DNA of 64,000 bases from the NCBI RefSeq assembly GCF_003315595.1, contig NZ_QNQU01000014.1:1-64000 (forward strand), read 5' to 3'. Both the position numbers and the translations under genes were made by a program. Under the pieces are notes generated by a model. That model was given only the letters and a program-made list of their open reading frames with translations. It had not been told where the DNA came from and did not search any database. Positions 16,501 through 25,320 of the stretch are shown here, piece after piece (position 1 is the first letter of the stretch; each line of letters starts with the position of its first letter). The DNA comes from Pedobacter miscanthi. Lineage in GTDB: Bacteria > Bacteroidota > Bacteroidia > Sphingobacteriales > Sphingobacteriaceae.

Positions 16501-17898
16501 ATGATGACGAACAAGCTAACTACCGACTTACAAAACCTTGATGCCATTTTAACAACAGTTAAACAGCAGGGGATAGATTATTTGAACAATGTTGAGGAAC
16601 GATCTACGGCGAGCAGCGGAGAAGTGGAGATCATCCGTGATCTAAATGTAACAGGAATTGGCGCCATTGAAGCATTGAAACAATTTAACGAGCGTTTCGA
16701 ACCAGTTATGGTAGCTTCATCGGGGCCGAGATACTGGGGTTTTGTAACCGGAGGAACCACACCGGCAGCCATTGCCGGCGATTGGCTCGCATCCACCTAC
16801 GATCAGAACACACAAAGTGCAAAAGGAAATGGCGATGTTTCGGCTATTATTGAATTGGAGGCTATTCAATTATTGCTTTCATTATTTAACCTGCCTAAAG
16901 ATTATTTTGGTGGTTTTGTAACCGGAGCTACCCTATCTAACTTTACCTGCTTGGCTGTAGCGAGGCAGTGGATTGGTAAACAGATGGGTAAGGATTTTGC
17001 AAGGGAAGGCTTATCAGGTAAGGTAAATGTATTATCGGCTACGCCACACTCCTCATCAATAAAATCTCTATCGATGCTGGGTTTGGGCAGTGGAAATGTA
17101 ATTCAGGTAAATGTGTTACCCGGTAACCGTGAGGCATTGGATGTGACCGATCTCGAACGTAAGATACAAGCATTGAATGATGAACCTTTTATCCTAATCT
17201 CTAGTGCCGGAACAGTAAATACGGTAGATTTTGATGATTTTGAGGCCATTAATCATTTAAAACTGAAATACAATTTCTGGTGGCACATAGATGCTGCCTT
17301 TGGCGGCTTTGCAGCCTGTTCGCCAAAATACAGCCATTTAGTTAAAGGCTGGGAAAATGCCGACAGTATCACGGTAGATTGCCATAAATGGTTAAATGTA
17401 CCTTATGAGAGTGCTGTATTTTTTGTAAAAGAGAAACACCAGTTGTTACAGGTAGCAACTTTTCAGAATTCGAATGCAGCTTACTTGGGTAATCCGATGG
17501 AGAATTTCAGTTACTTAAATTTCCTGCCGGAAAATTCGCGCCGCTTAAAAGCTTTACCTGCATGGTTTACCCTCACAAGTTATGGCAAAGATGGTTATCA
17601 GGAAATTGTAGAAAGCAACGTTGAAACCGCTTTAAAATTTGCTGATTTTATCAATGAAAATCCAAATTTCGAATTATTGGCCCCTGTTCGTTTAAATACG
17701 GTTTGCTTTTCGCTAACAAATGATAATCTAGTAACAACATTCCTGGATAAACTTAATGCAAGCGGAAAAGTATTTATGACGCCTACCTTTTATAACGGGA
17801 AGAAAGGAATACGGGCTGCTTTTGTAAACTGTAGAACAAAAAATGAAGATGTTGATCTGGTTACAGCAATTATGTCAAAAATTCTTACAGAACTTTAA
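16501..17898 (+). CDS. PLP-dependent group II amino acid decarboxylase
   Basis: A 465-residue enzyme of the aromatic-L-amino-acid/glutamate/tyrosine decarboxylase group. It shows WHIDAAFGGFAA (PLP-binding Asp, near 261) and TVDCHKWLNVPYESA with the Schiff-base lysine near 301. The AGxDPH-like and TPHSSSIKSL stretch near 183 would hold the ring-stacking His. The substrate is uncertain; relatives annotated as aspartate aminotransferase family or pyridoxal-dependent decarboxylase are common. The start at 16501 has an AGAAGGA sequence 6 nt upstream, one of the few purine-rich ribosome sites in the window. Confidence 0.85.
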   Translation: MMTNKLTTDLQNLDAILTTVKQQGIDYLNNVEERSTASSGEVEIIRDLNVTGIGAIEALKQFNERFEPVMVASSGPRYWGFVTGGTTPAAIAGDWLASTYDQNTQSAKGNGDVSAIIELEAIQLLLSLFNLPKDYFGGFVTGATLSNFTCLAVARQWIGKQMGKDFAREGLSGKVNVLSATPHSSSIKSLSMLGLGSGNVIQVNVLPGNREALDVTDLERKIQALNDEPFILISSAGTVNTVDFDDFEAINHLKLKYNFWWHIDAAFGGFAACSPKYSHLVKGWENADSITVDCHKWLNVPYESAVFFVKEKHQLLQVATFQNSNAAYLGNPMENFSYLNFLPENSRRLKALPAWFTLTSYGKDGYQEIVESNVETALKFADFINENPNFELLAPVRLNTVCFSLTNDNLVTTFLDKLNASGKVFMTPTFYNGKKGIRAAFVNCRTKNEDVDLVTAIMSKILTEL

Positions 17899-17909
17899 CC
17901 CATATTTTA

Positions 17910-17938
17910 TTGTTTTAAAAGCATACAGCTTATATTTG
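17910..17938 (+). promoter_or_regulatory. Promoter giving a possible leaderless mRNA
   Basis: TTG (17910-17912), 18 nt, then TATATTTG (17931-17938), a perfect -7 box. The ATG at 17944 begins 5 nt after the box, so the predicted transcription start coincides with the start codon. Confidence 0.55.
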
Positions 17939-17943
17939 CAACA

Positions 17944-18246
17944 ATGAAGTTTTGTGCTTTTAAATACATGTTAATTGCCTGCATTGCGGTAACGTTTTTT
18001 GTAAAGGTGAGCCATGTGCTTTCGTATTTAAGCTACTCGGCCGATCATGTTGAGCTGTTATCTGTTAATGATGATGCAACAGAAAAGGAAGAGAAAAAAT
18101 CAGAAACTGAATATGCAGTATACCAGAACATATTTCATGCAATAGTTTATTGCCCGGTTCAAACTTCAAAAAAAATAATTGTTCCTGATCATTCCTTTCA
18201 AGTGGCCTACTTTCCTGAAGTTTTAACGCCGCCACCTTCCGTTTAA
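17944..18246 (+). CDS. Hypothetical membrane-anchored or secreted protein
   Basis: A 100-residue product with one N-terminal hydrophobic segment (about 8-30, YMLIACIAVTFFVKVSHVLS), a charged stretch rich in Glu and Lys (DDATEKEEKKSE, 43-54) and a proline-rich end. I do not recognise a family. The near-perfect promoter placed exactly at the start codon supports that it is real. The downstream gene also encodes a small exported protein. Confidence 0.5.
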   Translation: MKFCAFKYMLIACIAVTFFVKVSHVLSYLSYSADHVELLSVNDDATEKEEKKSETEYAVYQNIFHAIVYCPVQTSKKIIVPDHSFQVAYFPEVLTPPPSV

Positions 18247-18325
18247 ACACATTCATTCTTTAGTGTATACCCTTTTCCACAAAAGTGGAATCTATAGTCT
18301 ATTTAAAAAAATTAAAACAACAGAT

Positions 18326-18739
18326 ATGAAACGAGCAATTTCATTTGTAGTGCTATTAATCGCTGCATCTATAAAAATAAGTGCACAGGAAGTTGTGCAG
18401 AACAATGTAAAACCTGTAGAAAATGCCCTGAGTCAGGTAACTAAACTTCAACCCGTAAGCTTTAATTATGATAAAACCTGGGCCGAAAAATTAAAATTAT
18501 CAGCAAGACCGCAATACGGTTTCGTAGGCGCAGATGCTAAAACCGCGGTTCCGGAAATTGTTTCGGTGCAAGCCAAAGATTACCCCGCGGGTAAAAATGC
18601 GTTTAAAAGTGCTACCATTACCAAGGTAGATTATGAAAATCTGGTGCCGCTTTTAGTAGCGAGTATAAAAGAACAACAGCAACAGATTGAGGAGCTAAAG
18701 CGCGAACTTAAAGCACTAAAATCGCAAAGCGCGAAATAA
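18326..18739 (+). CDS. Small exported protein with endosialidase-chaperone-like (S74) end
   Basis: A 137-residue protein with a Sec signal peptide (1-20, ending ISAQ). The middle has LQPVSFNYDKTW, PQYGFVGADAKTAVPEIVS and later VDYENLVPLLVASIKEQQQQ, which follows the pattern of the C-terminal intramolecular chaperone of tail fibres (peptidase S74), where the last helix is a coiled coil (about 112-137). Full S74 domains sit at the end of long fibre proteins; here the domain is short and stands alone with no fibre. The ATG at 18326 is chosen because it gives the signal peptide. Confidence 0.6.
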   Translation: MKRAISFVVLLIAASIKISAQEVVQNNVKPVENALSQVTKLQPVSFNYDKTWAEKLKLSARPQYGFVGADAKTAVPEIVSVQAKDYPAGKNAFKSATITKVDYENLVPLLVASIKEQQQQIEELKRELKALKSQSAK

Positions 18740-18771
18740 CAAAGAACAGTTAACGCGTACCCCAAAAATAC

Positions 18772-18858
18772 CGTCATTTCGAGCGGAGTGCAACGCAGCC
18801 GAGAAATCTGTCTCGAGATAGATCTCTCCGCTTCACTGCGTTTCGGTCGAGAGGACGG
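18772..18858. repeat. GTCATTTCGAGCGGAGTG-type palindrome, copy 3
   Basis: CGTCATTTCGAGCGGAGTG and the distal CTTCACTGCGTTTCGGTCGA are the imperfectly paired arms, with GATCTCTCC in the centre. A decayed second copy follows at 18870-18962, ending GCACTCCGCTCC. They lie between convergent genes. Confidence 0.7.
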
Positions 18859-18969
18859 TACTTTTATTAATTTTGTCAATGTAACGAAGCGCAACGAAAC
18901 CAAGAAATATATGTAAAGATCTCTCTTCAGAATATTCGGGATTGCACTCCGCTCCAAACAATGATCAAT

Positions 18970-20280
18970 TTATTCCCCTTTTAACAAATAACTTTTAAAT
19001 CCTTCAAAATCTACCCCTAACTGATCAGCCTGTTTCGGTTTACTTTCCAAAGTTTTTACCTGCTCGGGGATTTCTATTTTAGCCGCGATGTCTGCCGGAA
19101 AAATATCAGGGAATTTACAGGCATGTGCTGTTGAAAGGAAAACTGCTGCACTTTCATCTGTTGGGTTTTCACTTCTGTATTTTTCAACAGCTAAATAAGC
19201 TATGGCGGTATGCGGACAGGCCACGTAGTTTAATTTGCTATAGATTTCTTTAATGCCTTCCAAAGTTTCGTCATCGGTAAAACGGTAAGCCGTAACCACT
19301 TTTTTAATGGCTTCAGTATCCTGGTTAAATAAATCCATAATCCGTATCCAGTTGCTTGGTGCGCCAACATCCATCGCGTTCGAATAGGTTTGTGTTGATG
19401 GTTTGGTTTCGTAAACGCCACTTTCCAAAAAGCGTGGTACAGTATCGTTTACATTGGTTGCTGCAATAAACTGTTTAACCGGTAAGCCCAATTTGTAAGC
19501 CAATAAACCTGCACCAATATTTCCAAAGTTTCCGCTGGGTACCGAAAATACCACATCGTTTAACCCTTGTCTTTTCAGTTGCGCATAAGTATTGAAATAA
19601 TAAAATGTTTGAGGAATTAACCTCGATATATTAATCGAATTGGCAGATGTTAAGCGGAATTTCGCGTTAAGTTCATCGTCTGCAAAAGCTTGTTTTACCA
19701 GTGCCTGGCAATCATCAAAAGTGCCTTTTACTTCAATTGCTCTGATATTTTGTCCGTTGGTGGTTAACTGCAGTTCCTGTATAGGACTTACTTTTCCCTC
19801 CGGATATAAAATGGTAACCCTGGTATTGGGTACACCTAAGAACCCTAAAGCTACCGCGCCACCGGTATCGCCTGAAGTCGCTACTAAAACATCAAGCAAT
19901 TGTTCGCCGTCTTTTAAGAAATAGGCCATCACCCGGCTCATAAAACGGGCGCCAAAATCTTTAAAAGCTAAAGACGGGCCATGGAATAATTCCAAAACAA
20001 AGGTTTTATCATCTAGTTTTAACGCCGGAGCTTCAAAGTTAATGGCGTCGTCAATTAAAGCCTTTAGGTCTTCAGCCGGAATCTCATCTTTTAATAAGGT
20101 GGAAGCAACTTTATAAGCAATCTCTGGTAAAGAATATTGCTCGATATTTTCTATGAAATCTGCATCAAGCTGCGGAATTTCGACAGGCATATATAAGCCT
20201 TTATCCTGCGGCATGCTGTTAAAAACGGCTTCTTTAAAAGAAACACGTAAATTTTTATTGTTGGTTGAGTATAGTTTCAT
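18970..20280 (-). CDS. thrC: Threonine synthase
   Basis: Converts O-phosphohomoserine to threonine using PLP. The 436-residue protein has the PLP lysine at 107 in PSLAFKDFGARF, the glycine-rich phosphate loop and SGDTGGAVALGF near 145, and SVPSGNFGN near 235. Length matches the E. coli-type enzyme. It is the last gene of the thr operon on this strand and ends about 20 nt from a repeat. Confidence 0.96.
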   Translation of the reverse strand: MKLYSTNNKNLRVSFKEAVFNSMPQDKGLYMPVEIPQLDADFIENIEQYSLPEIAYKVASTLLKDEIPAEDLKALIDDAINFEAPALKLDDKTFVLELFHGPSLAFKDFGARFMSRVMAYFLKDGEQLLDVLVATSGDTGGAVALGFLGVPNTRVTILYPEGKVSPIQELQLTTNGQNIRAIEVKGTFDDCQALVKQAFADDELNAKFRLTSANSINISRLIPQTFYYFNTYAQLKRQGLNDVVFSVPSGNFGNIGAGLLAYKLGLPVKQFIAATNVNDTVPRFLESGVYETKPSTQTYSNAMDVGAPSNWIRIMDLFNQDTEAIKKVVTAYRFTDDETLEGIKEIYSKLNYVACPHTAIAYLAVEKYRSENPTDESAAVFLSTAHACKFPDIFPADIAAKIEIPEQVKTLESKPKQADQLGVDFEGFKSYLLKGE

Positions 20281-20282
20281 TG

Positions 20283-20355
20283 TTAATGAGGTATGATGGA
20301 AAATGTATGATGGAAAATGGGTTTACATCATACATCTTACATTTTCCATATTTAC
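20283..20355. repeat. Inverted word element between thrB and thrC
   Basis: GGTATGATGGAAAATGTATG and ATGGAAAATGG are followed by CATCATACATCTTACATTTT and CCA, the complement. It fills the gap between the two genes, overlaps the thrB stop and stops three bases before the thrC start codon. Confidence 0.65.
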
Positions 20356-21284
20356 ATAATCTTGGGTCCTTCCGCGTTAACCGGAGAAACAAAAGCTTTG
20401 CTGTTAATATTTATTTTGTGTAAATGTTGTTGTTGTGCCTTGGTTATTATTTTTGCGGTTTCTTCATCTTTGGTTAAAGCGAAAACAGATGGTCCAGAAC
20501 CTGAGATTCCGAAACCGATTGCCCCGTTATCCATGGCCAGTTTTCTCATTTCCTCAAAACCTGGGATTAGGATCGAACGCGTAGGTTCTACCAATACATC
20601 CTTCATGCTGCGGCCAATCAGATCGAAATCATTCATAAATAAACCGCTTACCAAACCTGCCACATTTCCCCATTGGGTAACTGCATCTTTTAAGGCAACC
20701 TTACTGCGGATCATCTGGCGGGCATCTTTTGTGGGTACATCCACTTCCGGATATACAATTGCAGCATACATACCCACAGGCGTTGGTAACGAAATTACAT
20801 CGAGTGGTTCGTAACTTCTGATCAGTACAAAACCACCCAATAAAGCAGGAGCAACATTATCTGCATGACCATAACCACAGGCCAGTTCTTCACCCTTCAT
20901 TGCAAAAGGAACCAGTTCGGTAGGCGTTAATAAATCGCCCATTAGTTTATTAATAGCAAACAATCCTGCAACGGTACTGGCCGAGCTTGAGCCCAGGCCA
21001 CTGCCAATGGGCATTTTTTTATGCAGTTCAATTTCTACCCCAACATCTAAGCGGTTAATGTGCTTTAGGTAATGCTGCACACTGGCACTAACTGTGTTTT
21101 TAGCGGCATCTAAGGGTAAGCGGCCATCATCTCCGGTAATTCTTTTGATTACCACTCCTTGCGTATCAGTAAACCGCATTTCAACTTCATCGCCAGGTTC
21201 GTTTACAGCGAAACCCAGTACATCGAAACCGCAAACAACGTTTGCAACGGTTGCAGGAGCGAAAACTTTTATACTATTTTTCAT
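20352..21284 (-). CDS. thrB: Homoserine kinase
   Basis: Phosphorylates homoserine for threonine synthase. The 310-residue GHMP kinase has the ATP loop PIGSGLGSSSAS (near 91-102) and the C-terminal GHMP motif GFGISGSGPSVFAL near 270. The order after the DinB-like gene and before thrC supports operon transcription from the thr leader. Confidence 0.95.
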   Translation of the reverse strand: MKNSIKVFAPATVANVVCGFDVLGFAVNEPGDEVEMRFTDTQGVVIKRITGDDGRLPLDAAKNTVSASVQHYLKHINRLDVGVEIELHKKMPIGSGLGSSSASTVAGLFAINKLMGDLLTPTELVPFAMKGEELACGYGHADNVAPALLGGFVLIRSYEPLDVISLPTPVGMYAAIVYPEVDVPTKDARQMIRSKVALKDAVTQWGNVAGLVSGLFMNDFDLIGRSMKDVLVEPTRSILIPGFEEMRKLAMDNGAIGFGISGSGPSVFALTKDEETAKIITKAQQQHLHKININSKAFVSPVNAEGPKIM

Positions 21285-21305
21285 TATTAATTGGCTTAAC
21301 TATTA

Positions 21306-21758
21306 TTAAGCGGTTATTTGGTTTAAATGATATTTTAAATGCACAACGTAATCTTCAATAAAATATGAAAGTGTGTGCAGCTCTGTTTTTCCTTTGCCGG
21401 TATCGCAGGTATTTTGAAGCCTTTTTTCCGGGATATTTTCAATTACACGGCAAATCTGGTAGTTCAATAACTTCCAAAGTGTTTTAACTTCGGCAATATC
21501 GGCCTCCTGATAATTTTGATAAAAAACCCATTCATCCTGATGATAAATGATTTTAACGCCTTGTGTATACTGTCCGACAACTAATCGGCGGATATTATTC
21601 GATGCACTATCAATCAAATGACCCAATAACTCCTTTTTAGACCACTTTGCAGGCTGAGGCTTGTCGTTCCATGTTTCTTCTGTGATGCTTTCAAAATCAG
21701 TCATGGCCTGATTAACCAGACTTAGAATTTCATTTTTACACGCTAAAACCGGATTCAT
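21306..21758 (-). CDS. DinB-like four-helix protein inside the thr operon
   Basis: A 150-residue protein of the DinB/YfiT superfamily: KWSKKELLGHLIDSASNNIRR (39-59) carries the first metal-binding His in GHLIDSA and FIEDYVVHLKYHLNQI (near 132-147) carries the last His pair. Members are metal-binding enzymes such as thiol-dependent transferases, mostly with unknown substrates. It starts 4 nt after the thrA stop and ends 21 nt before thrB, so it must be cotranscribed with threonine biosynthesis. It has no known role in that pathway. Confidence 0.8.
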   Translation of the reverse strand: MNPVLACKNEILSLVNQAMTDFESITEETWNDKPQPAKWSKKELLGHLIDSASNNIRRLVVGQYTQGVKIIYHQDEWVFYQNYQEADIAEVKTLWKLLNYQICRVIENIPEKRLQNTCDTGKGKTELHTLSYFIEDYVVHLKYHLNQITA

Positions 21759-21762
21759 CGAT

Positions 21763-24216
21763 CTAATTGTTTAAAGTGCCTACATTAATGATATCGGCAA
21801 AAACACCGGCGGCGGTAACTTCGGCACCTGCTCCCGGGCCTTTTACTACCAGCGGACGCGATTTATAACGATCGGTGGTAAAGGAAATAATATTGTCGCT
21901 TCCCGATAGCATATAAAAAGGATGGCTATCATCAACCATTTGAAGGCTGATTTCTACATTACCATCTTCTAACTTGCCGATGTAACGTAAAACTTTTCCA
22001 TCATTGGCAGCTGTATTCTTCAGGTTTTCAAAATAAGCCGCATTAGATTTAAGTTCCGAATAAAAATCTTCTACAGTTGCCGCATTTAAACAGGCTTCCG
22101 GTAAAATATTGTCAATTTTTACATCACTGGCTTCTAATGGGTAACCTGCATCGCGGGCGAGAATCAGCATTTTGCGCATAAAATCCTTTCCGTTCAGGTC
22201 ATCACGTGGATCAGGTTCTGTATAACCCAACTCCTGCGCTTCTTTTACTGTTTCGTAAAAACCGGCTTCGCCTTTAAAATTATTGAAGATATAAGAAATC
22301 GTACCTGATAAAATGGCTTCAATCCGTGCTACTTTATCACCGCTCATCATCAGTTCGCGTAACGTACGGATAATCGGCAAACCCGCGCCAACATTGGTTT
22401 CGTAATAAAAGTCGACACCAAATTTGCGGGCAGTATCTTTAAACGATTTATATTGTGCATAATCGGCAGAGTTTCCTTTTTTATTACAGGTTACCACCGA
22501 AATGCTGCTTTCGAATATGCCCTGATAAAAAGCTATCGGCGCTTCTGCCGCGGTATTATCTACAAAAACACAGTTTGGTAAGTTTAAAGCCTTCATTTTG
22601 GCAACAAAGCCTGCTAAATCTGCTTTTTCGCCATTGGCATCCAATTCGGTCTCCCAGTTTTCGAGCGATAAACCATCAGCATTAAAGATCATTTTCCTTG
22701 TATTGCTAATACCGGTAACCTTTACTTGTAAATCGTTATTGGCTGCCAAAAATGGCATCTGCTCCTTCAATTGGTTAAATAAGGTTTTGCCGATATTTCC
22801 TGTACCCAAACAGAATACATTCAAAGTCCTTTTCAGGTCGGTAAAAAAGGCATCGTGTACAGCATTAACCGCTTTTGATAAATCATCCTTATTGATGATT
22901 ACTGAAATGTTATATTCTGACGAACCCTGCGCAATAGCCCTTACATTGATACCATTTCGACCAAGTGCATTGAACAAACGTCCGCTCATGCCCGGCGTAC
23001 GTTTCATGTTTTCGCCTACTATAGCTAAAACAGCCAGGTTATTTTCAACTTCCGGCAGTTCTAATTTTTTGGCATCCAGCTCTAGCTCAAATTCTTTTTT
23101 GATTAAAGAAATCGCCTGTGATGCATCGGTAGGTTTAACCGCAAAAGTAATGCTATGCTCTGATGAAGATTGTGTAATCAGCACTACATTGATCTGCTCG
23201 CGCGATAGGAGCGAGAATAACCTGCCACTAAAACCAGCTTTACCAACCATCCCGCTGCCGGTTAAGTTGATAATGCTGATATGATCGATTGAAGAAATCC
23301 CTTTTATTGGTAAACTTGATGGTTTTACATCGCTTTTGATATAGGTTCCGCCGAAATCCGGTTCGAAAGTGTTTTTGATCACGATCGGGATTTTTTTCAT
23401 GAAAGCCGGGATCATAGTTGGCGGATAAATTACCTTCGCACCAAAATAACTTAATTCCATGGCTTCTGTATAGCTTAACTCAGGTAAAGAGAAGGCTTTT
23501 TTAACGATCCGCGGATCAGCAGTCATCATGCCGTTTACGTCCGTCCAGATTTCTATTTCTTCAGCATTTAAGGCTGCACCGCAAACCGCTGCGGTATAAT
23601 CTGAACCACCGCGGCCTAGTGTAGTAACCCTTCCAGCTGAATTACTGGCAATAAAACCAGTTACAAAGAGAACCTTGTCTTTATTTTCCTGGTAAAAATT
23701 ATTGATCAGCATTTCGGTAAGCTCGGTATCAACTTTCGCCTGACCAAAGTTGCTGTCGGTTTTAATCAGTTCCGATCCGTTTACATAAAGTGCATTGCCC
23801 AAACTTTGCGAAGCAATATGGCTGATCATAAAAGTTGAGCAGCGCTCACCATAACTTATAATCTGATCTTTTGTTTGCAAACTCAGTTCACGCAAATTGG
23901 TTACCGCTTGCAACAGGTCTTCCAGCTCGTTAAAAAAGATTTTTAAACGCGTAAACACCGGGTTTTGTGCAGCAGCTGGCAACAACGTGCGGATTACAGC
24001 AAAATGTTTTGCCTCAATTTCTTTTAAATGAGCATCGTAATCTTCACCACGCTCGGCTTTTTCAGCCATATCAGTTAGCAAATTGGTTACACCGCTCATT
24101 GCCGATAATACAACTACCGGGCTGTTCTTCTGTTTTTCTTCGCCAACCAGGCGTAAGAGGGTTTTAATGTTCTCGGCCGAACCTACGGATGTGCCGCCGA
24201 ATTTGAGTACTTTCAT
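21763..24216 (-). CDS. thrA: Bifunctional aspartokinase / homoserine dehydrogenase
   Basis: Catalyses the first and third steps from aspartate to threonine and methionine. The 817-residue fusion has the kinase start KFGGTSVGSAENI (5-17), TLGRGGSDYTA near 198, tandem ACT domains for feedback control (about 310-460), and the dehydrogenase with the NADP loop CLGTGNIGKTLF near 470 and EATLSGTISYIFN-like sequence (EAILSGTISYIFN) near 643. Length equals E. coli ThrA. It is the first structural gene behind the Thr/Ile leader peptide and attenuator. Confidence 0.97.
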   Translation of the reverse strand: MKVLKFGGTSVGSAENIKTLLRLVGEEKQKNSPVVVLSAMSGVTNLLTDMAEKAERGEDYDAHLKEIEAKHFAVIRTLLPAAAQNPVFTRLKIFFNELEDLLQAVTNLRELSLQTKDQIISYGERCSTFMISHIASQSLGNALYVNGSELIKTDSNFGQAKVDTELTEMLINNFYQENKDKVLFVTGFIASNSAGRVTTLGRGGSDYTAAVCGAALNAEEIEIWTDVNGMMTADPRIVKKAFSLPELSYTEAMELSYFGAKVIYPPTMIPAFMKKIPIVIKNTFEPDFGGTYIKSDVKPSSLPIKGISSIDHISIINLTGSGMVGKAGFSGRLFSLLSREQINVVLITQSSSEHSITFAVKPTDASQAISLIKKEFELELDAKKLELPEVENNLAVLAIVGENMKRTPGMSGRLFNALGRNGINVRAIAQGSSEYNISVIINKDDLSKAVNAVHDAFFTDLKRTLNVFCLGTGNIGKTLFNQLKEQMPFLAANNDLQVKVTGISNTRKMIFNADGLSLENWETELDANGEKADLAGFVAKMKALNLPNCVFVDNTAAEAPIAFYQGIFESSISVVTCNKKGNSADYAQYKSFKDTARKFGVDFYYETNVGAGLPIIRTLRELMMSGDKVARIEAILSGTISYIFNNFKGEAGFYETVKEAQELGYTEPDPRDDLNGKDFMRKMLILARDAGYPLEASDVKIDNILPEACLNAATVEDFYSELKSNAAYFENLKNTAANDGKVLRYIGKLEDGNVEISLQMVDDSHPFYMLSGSDNIISFTTDRYKSRPLVVKGPGAGAEVTAAGVFADIINVGTLNN

Positions 24217-24303
24217 TAGTTTATATTGGGTTTAACTGTTTGTAACCGTACCGATGTGTGGTTTAAAATGCTCGTTTGTACAGGTTTCATTCAGCATGGG
24301 TTT

Positions 24304-24340
24304 AAAAAAAAAAGCGTCCCGATTTTCATCGGAACGCTTT
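24304..24340 (-). terminator. Threonine operon attenuator terminator
   Basis: On the minus strand AAAGCGTTCCGAT pairs over 13 positions with ATCGGGACGCTTT around a GAAA loop, then ten T. It lies between the leader peptide and thrA. The left arm contains GTTCCG, which can instead pair with CGGAAC at the end of the leader reading frame (24376-24381), a plausible antiterminator. Confidence 0.85.
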
Positions 24341-24372
24341 CTGTGTTTTATGTTTTTTCAACTCACAACAAA

Positions 24373-24438
24373 TTAGTTCCGCTGGTATATACCGGTGGTA
24401 ATAATAATTGTTGTAATAATTGAAGTATTAAATTTCAT
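24373..24438 (-). CDS. thrL: Threonine operon leader peptide
   Basis: A 21-codon reading frame that starts MKFNTSII and ends GIYQRN. Five of its residues are Thr and six are Ile, mostly clustered at positions 5-15. This is the design of E. coli ThrL, which senses charged tRNA-Thr and tRNA-Ile by ribosome stalling. It lies 32 nt upstream of a strong terminator in front of thrA. The frame is open further upstream, but the internal ATG at 24438 gives the right leader size. I infer that stalling at the paired ACC codons frees CGGAAC to act as antiterminator; the E. coli parallel is known, the function here is not shown. Confidence 0.8.
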   Translation of the reverse strand: MKFNTSIITTIIITTGIYQRN

Positions 24439-24567
24439 CTTGTCTTCGTGTACTTTGTACACCGTAAAGTAGGAGATTATTTTTTTAAAATGCAAATGTT
24501 TTTTAAATTTTATTTCGAAATTTATACTAAAACGTTTAAGTGGATGAAATAACCGCATTAATTACTT

Positions 24568-24625
24568 TCCTCCTTTGGAGCGCCTGCTCCGATTTTTTGG
24601 AGGGTATCTGCAGGAGGGGGAGGTC
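24568..24625. repeat. GGAGC/GCTCC and CCTCC/GGAGG inverted repeat
   Basis: CCTCCTTTGGAGCGCCTGCTCC followed by AGGAGGGGGAGG forms nested hairpins, with GATTTTTTGG after the first stem. It lies downstream of the lipoprotein gene on the minus strand and may help end its transcript. Confidence 0.4.
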
Positions 24626-24639
24626 AAAAGTTCTCTATC

Positions 24640-25293
24640 TTAGAAATTAATATCCAAATAGCTATCCGTTATAAAATCTACGGAAACAAGTTTGCCTTGT
24701 TTAAAAGTATAACTGTGGATAATATCCTGTATACAGGAATCGAATTTAATAAAATTGTATTTATCCATAATTTCTTTTGGGAAAGAATTGAAAAAATGGT
24801 TTAAAAAATCAGCTTTATCCATTCCTATTTTAATTCCATTTTCAAGATCAACATCTGCATTATTTATTAAACCCTTAAAAATATAAGAATGTGTTGGTCC
24901 GTCTTTATCGAAATATAGAATTAACTTACTGGTTTTATGTGTTAAGAAATGATATGCTGAAGCATAGTTTTCATATTTAATAACCGAGTCTTTGATCAAA
25001 AACTTATTCAGAAGGCTTTTAGTGATCGCATTTTTACTTTTTAATTCTCCAAATGGTGAGTAAACATATTTTGAGCAGGTTACCAATCTTAAAGTGTCCT
25101 TGGTGTTTTTTATCCAAGTATTAAAATCAAACGATGGTTTTGGAACAGCCCAGTAACCATCTATTTTTACGGCTTTAGTGGTATCTATTTTTATGGCACC
25201 TTTTTGCGTTTCACTTTTTCCTGATGTTTGATCACGGCAGGCGAGGATAGAACATAACATAAAAATTAATAAGAGAGTATTGACTGCTTTCAT
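24640..25293 (-). CDS. Hypothetical lipoprotein
   Basis: A 217-residue protein with a lipoprotein signal (lipobox SILAC, Cys19), so it is expected on a membrane surface. The mature part is rich in Lys, Ser and aromatic residues, with VTCSKYVYSPFGELKSK near 76 and a late TFKQGKLVSVDF. I do not recognise a domain. It follows 27 nt after the next hypothetical membrane protein on the same strand, so the two may act together. Confidence 0.6.
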   Translation of the reverse strand: MKAVNTLLLIFMLCSILACRDQTSGKSETQKGAIKIDTTKAVKIDGYWAVPKPSFDFNTWIKNTKDTLRLVTCSKYVYSPFGELKSKNAITKSLLNKFLIKDSVIKYENYASAYHFLTHKTSKLILYFDKDGPTHSYIFKGLINNADVDLENGIKIGMDKADFLNHFFNSFPKEIMDKYNFIKFDSCIQDIIHSYTFKQGKLVSVDFITDSYLDINF

Positions 25294-25320
25294 ATTTGAG
25301 TGTTAATTTGAATGATAAGG

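Noticed and set aside
22598..23284. 228-residue frame antisense to thrA
   Set aside because: It is the mirror of a conserved thrA region and has no start signal of its own.
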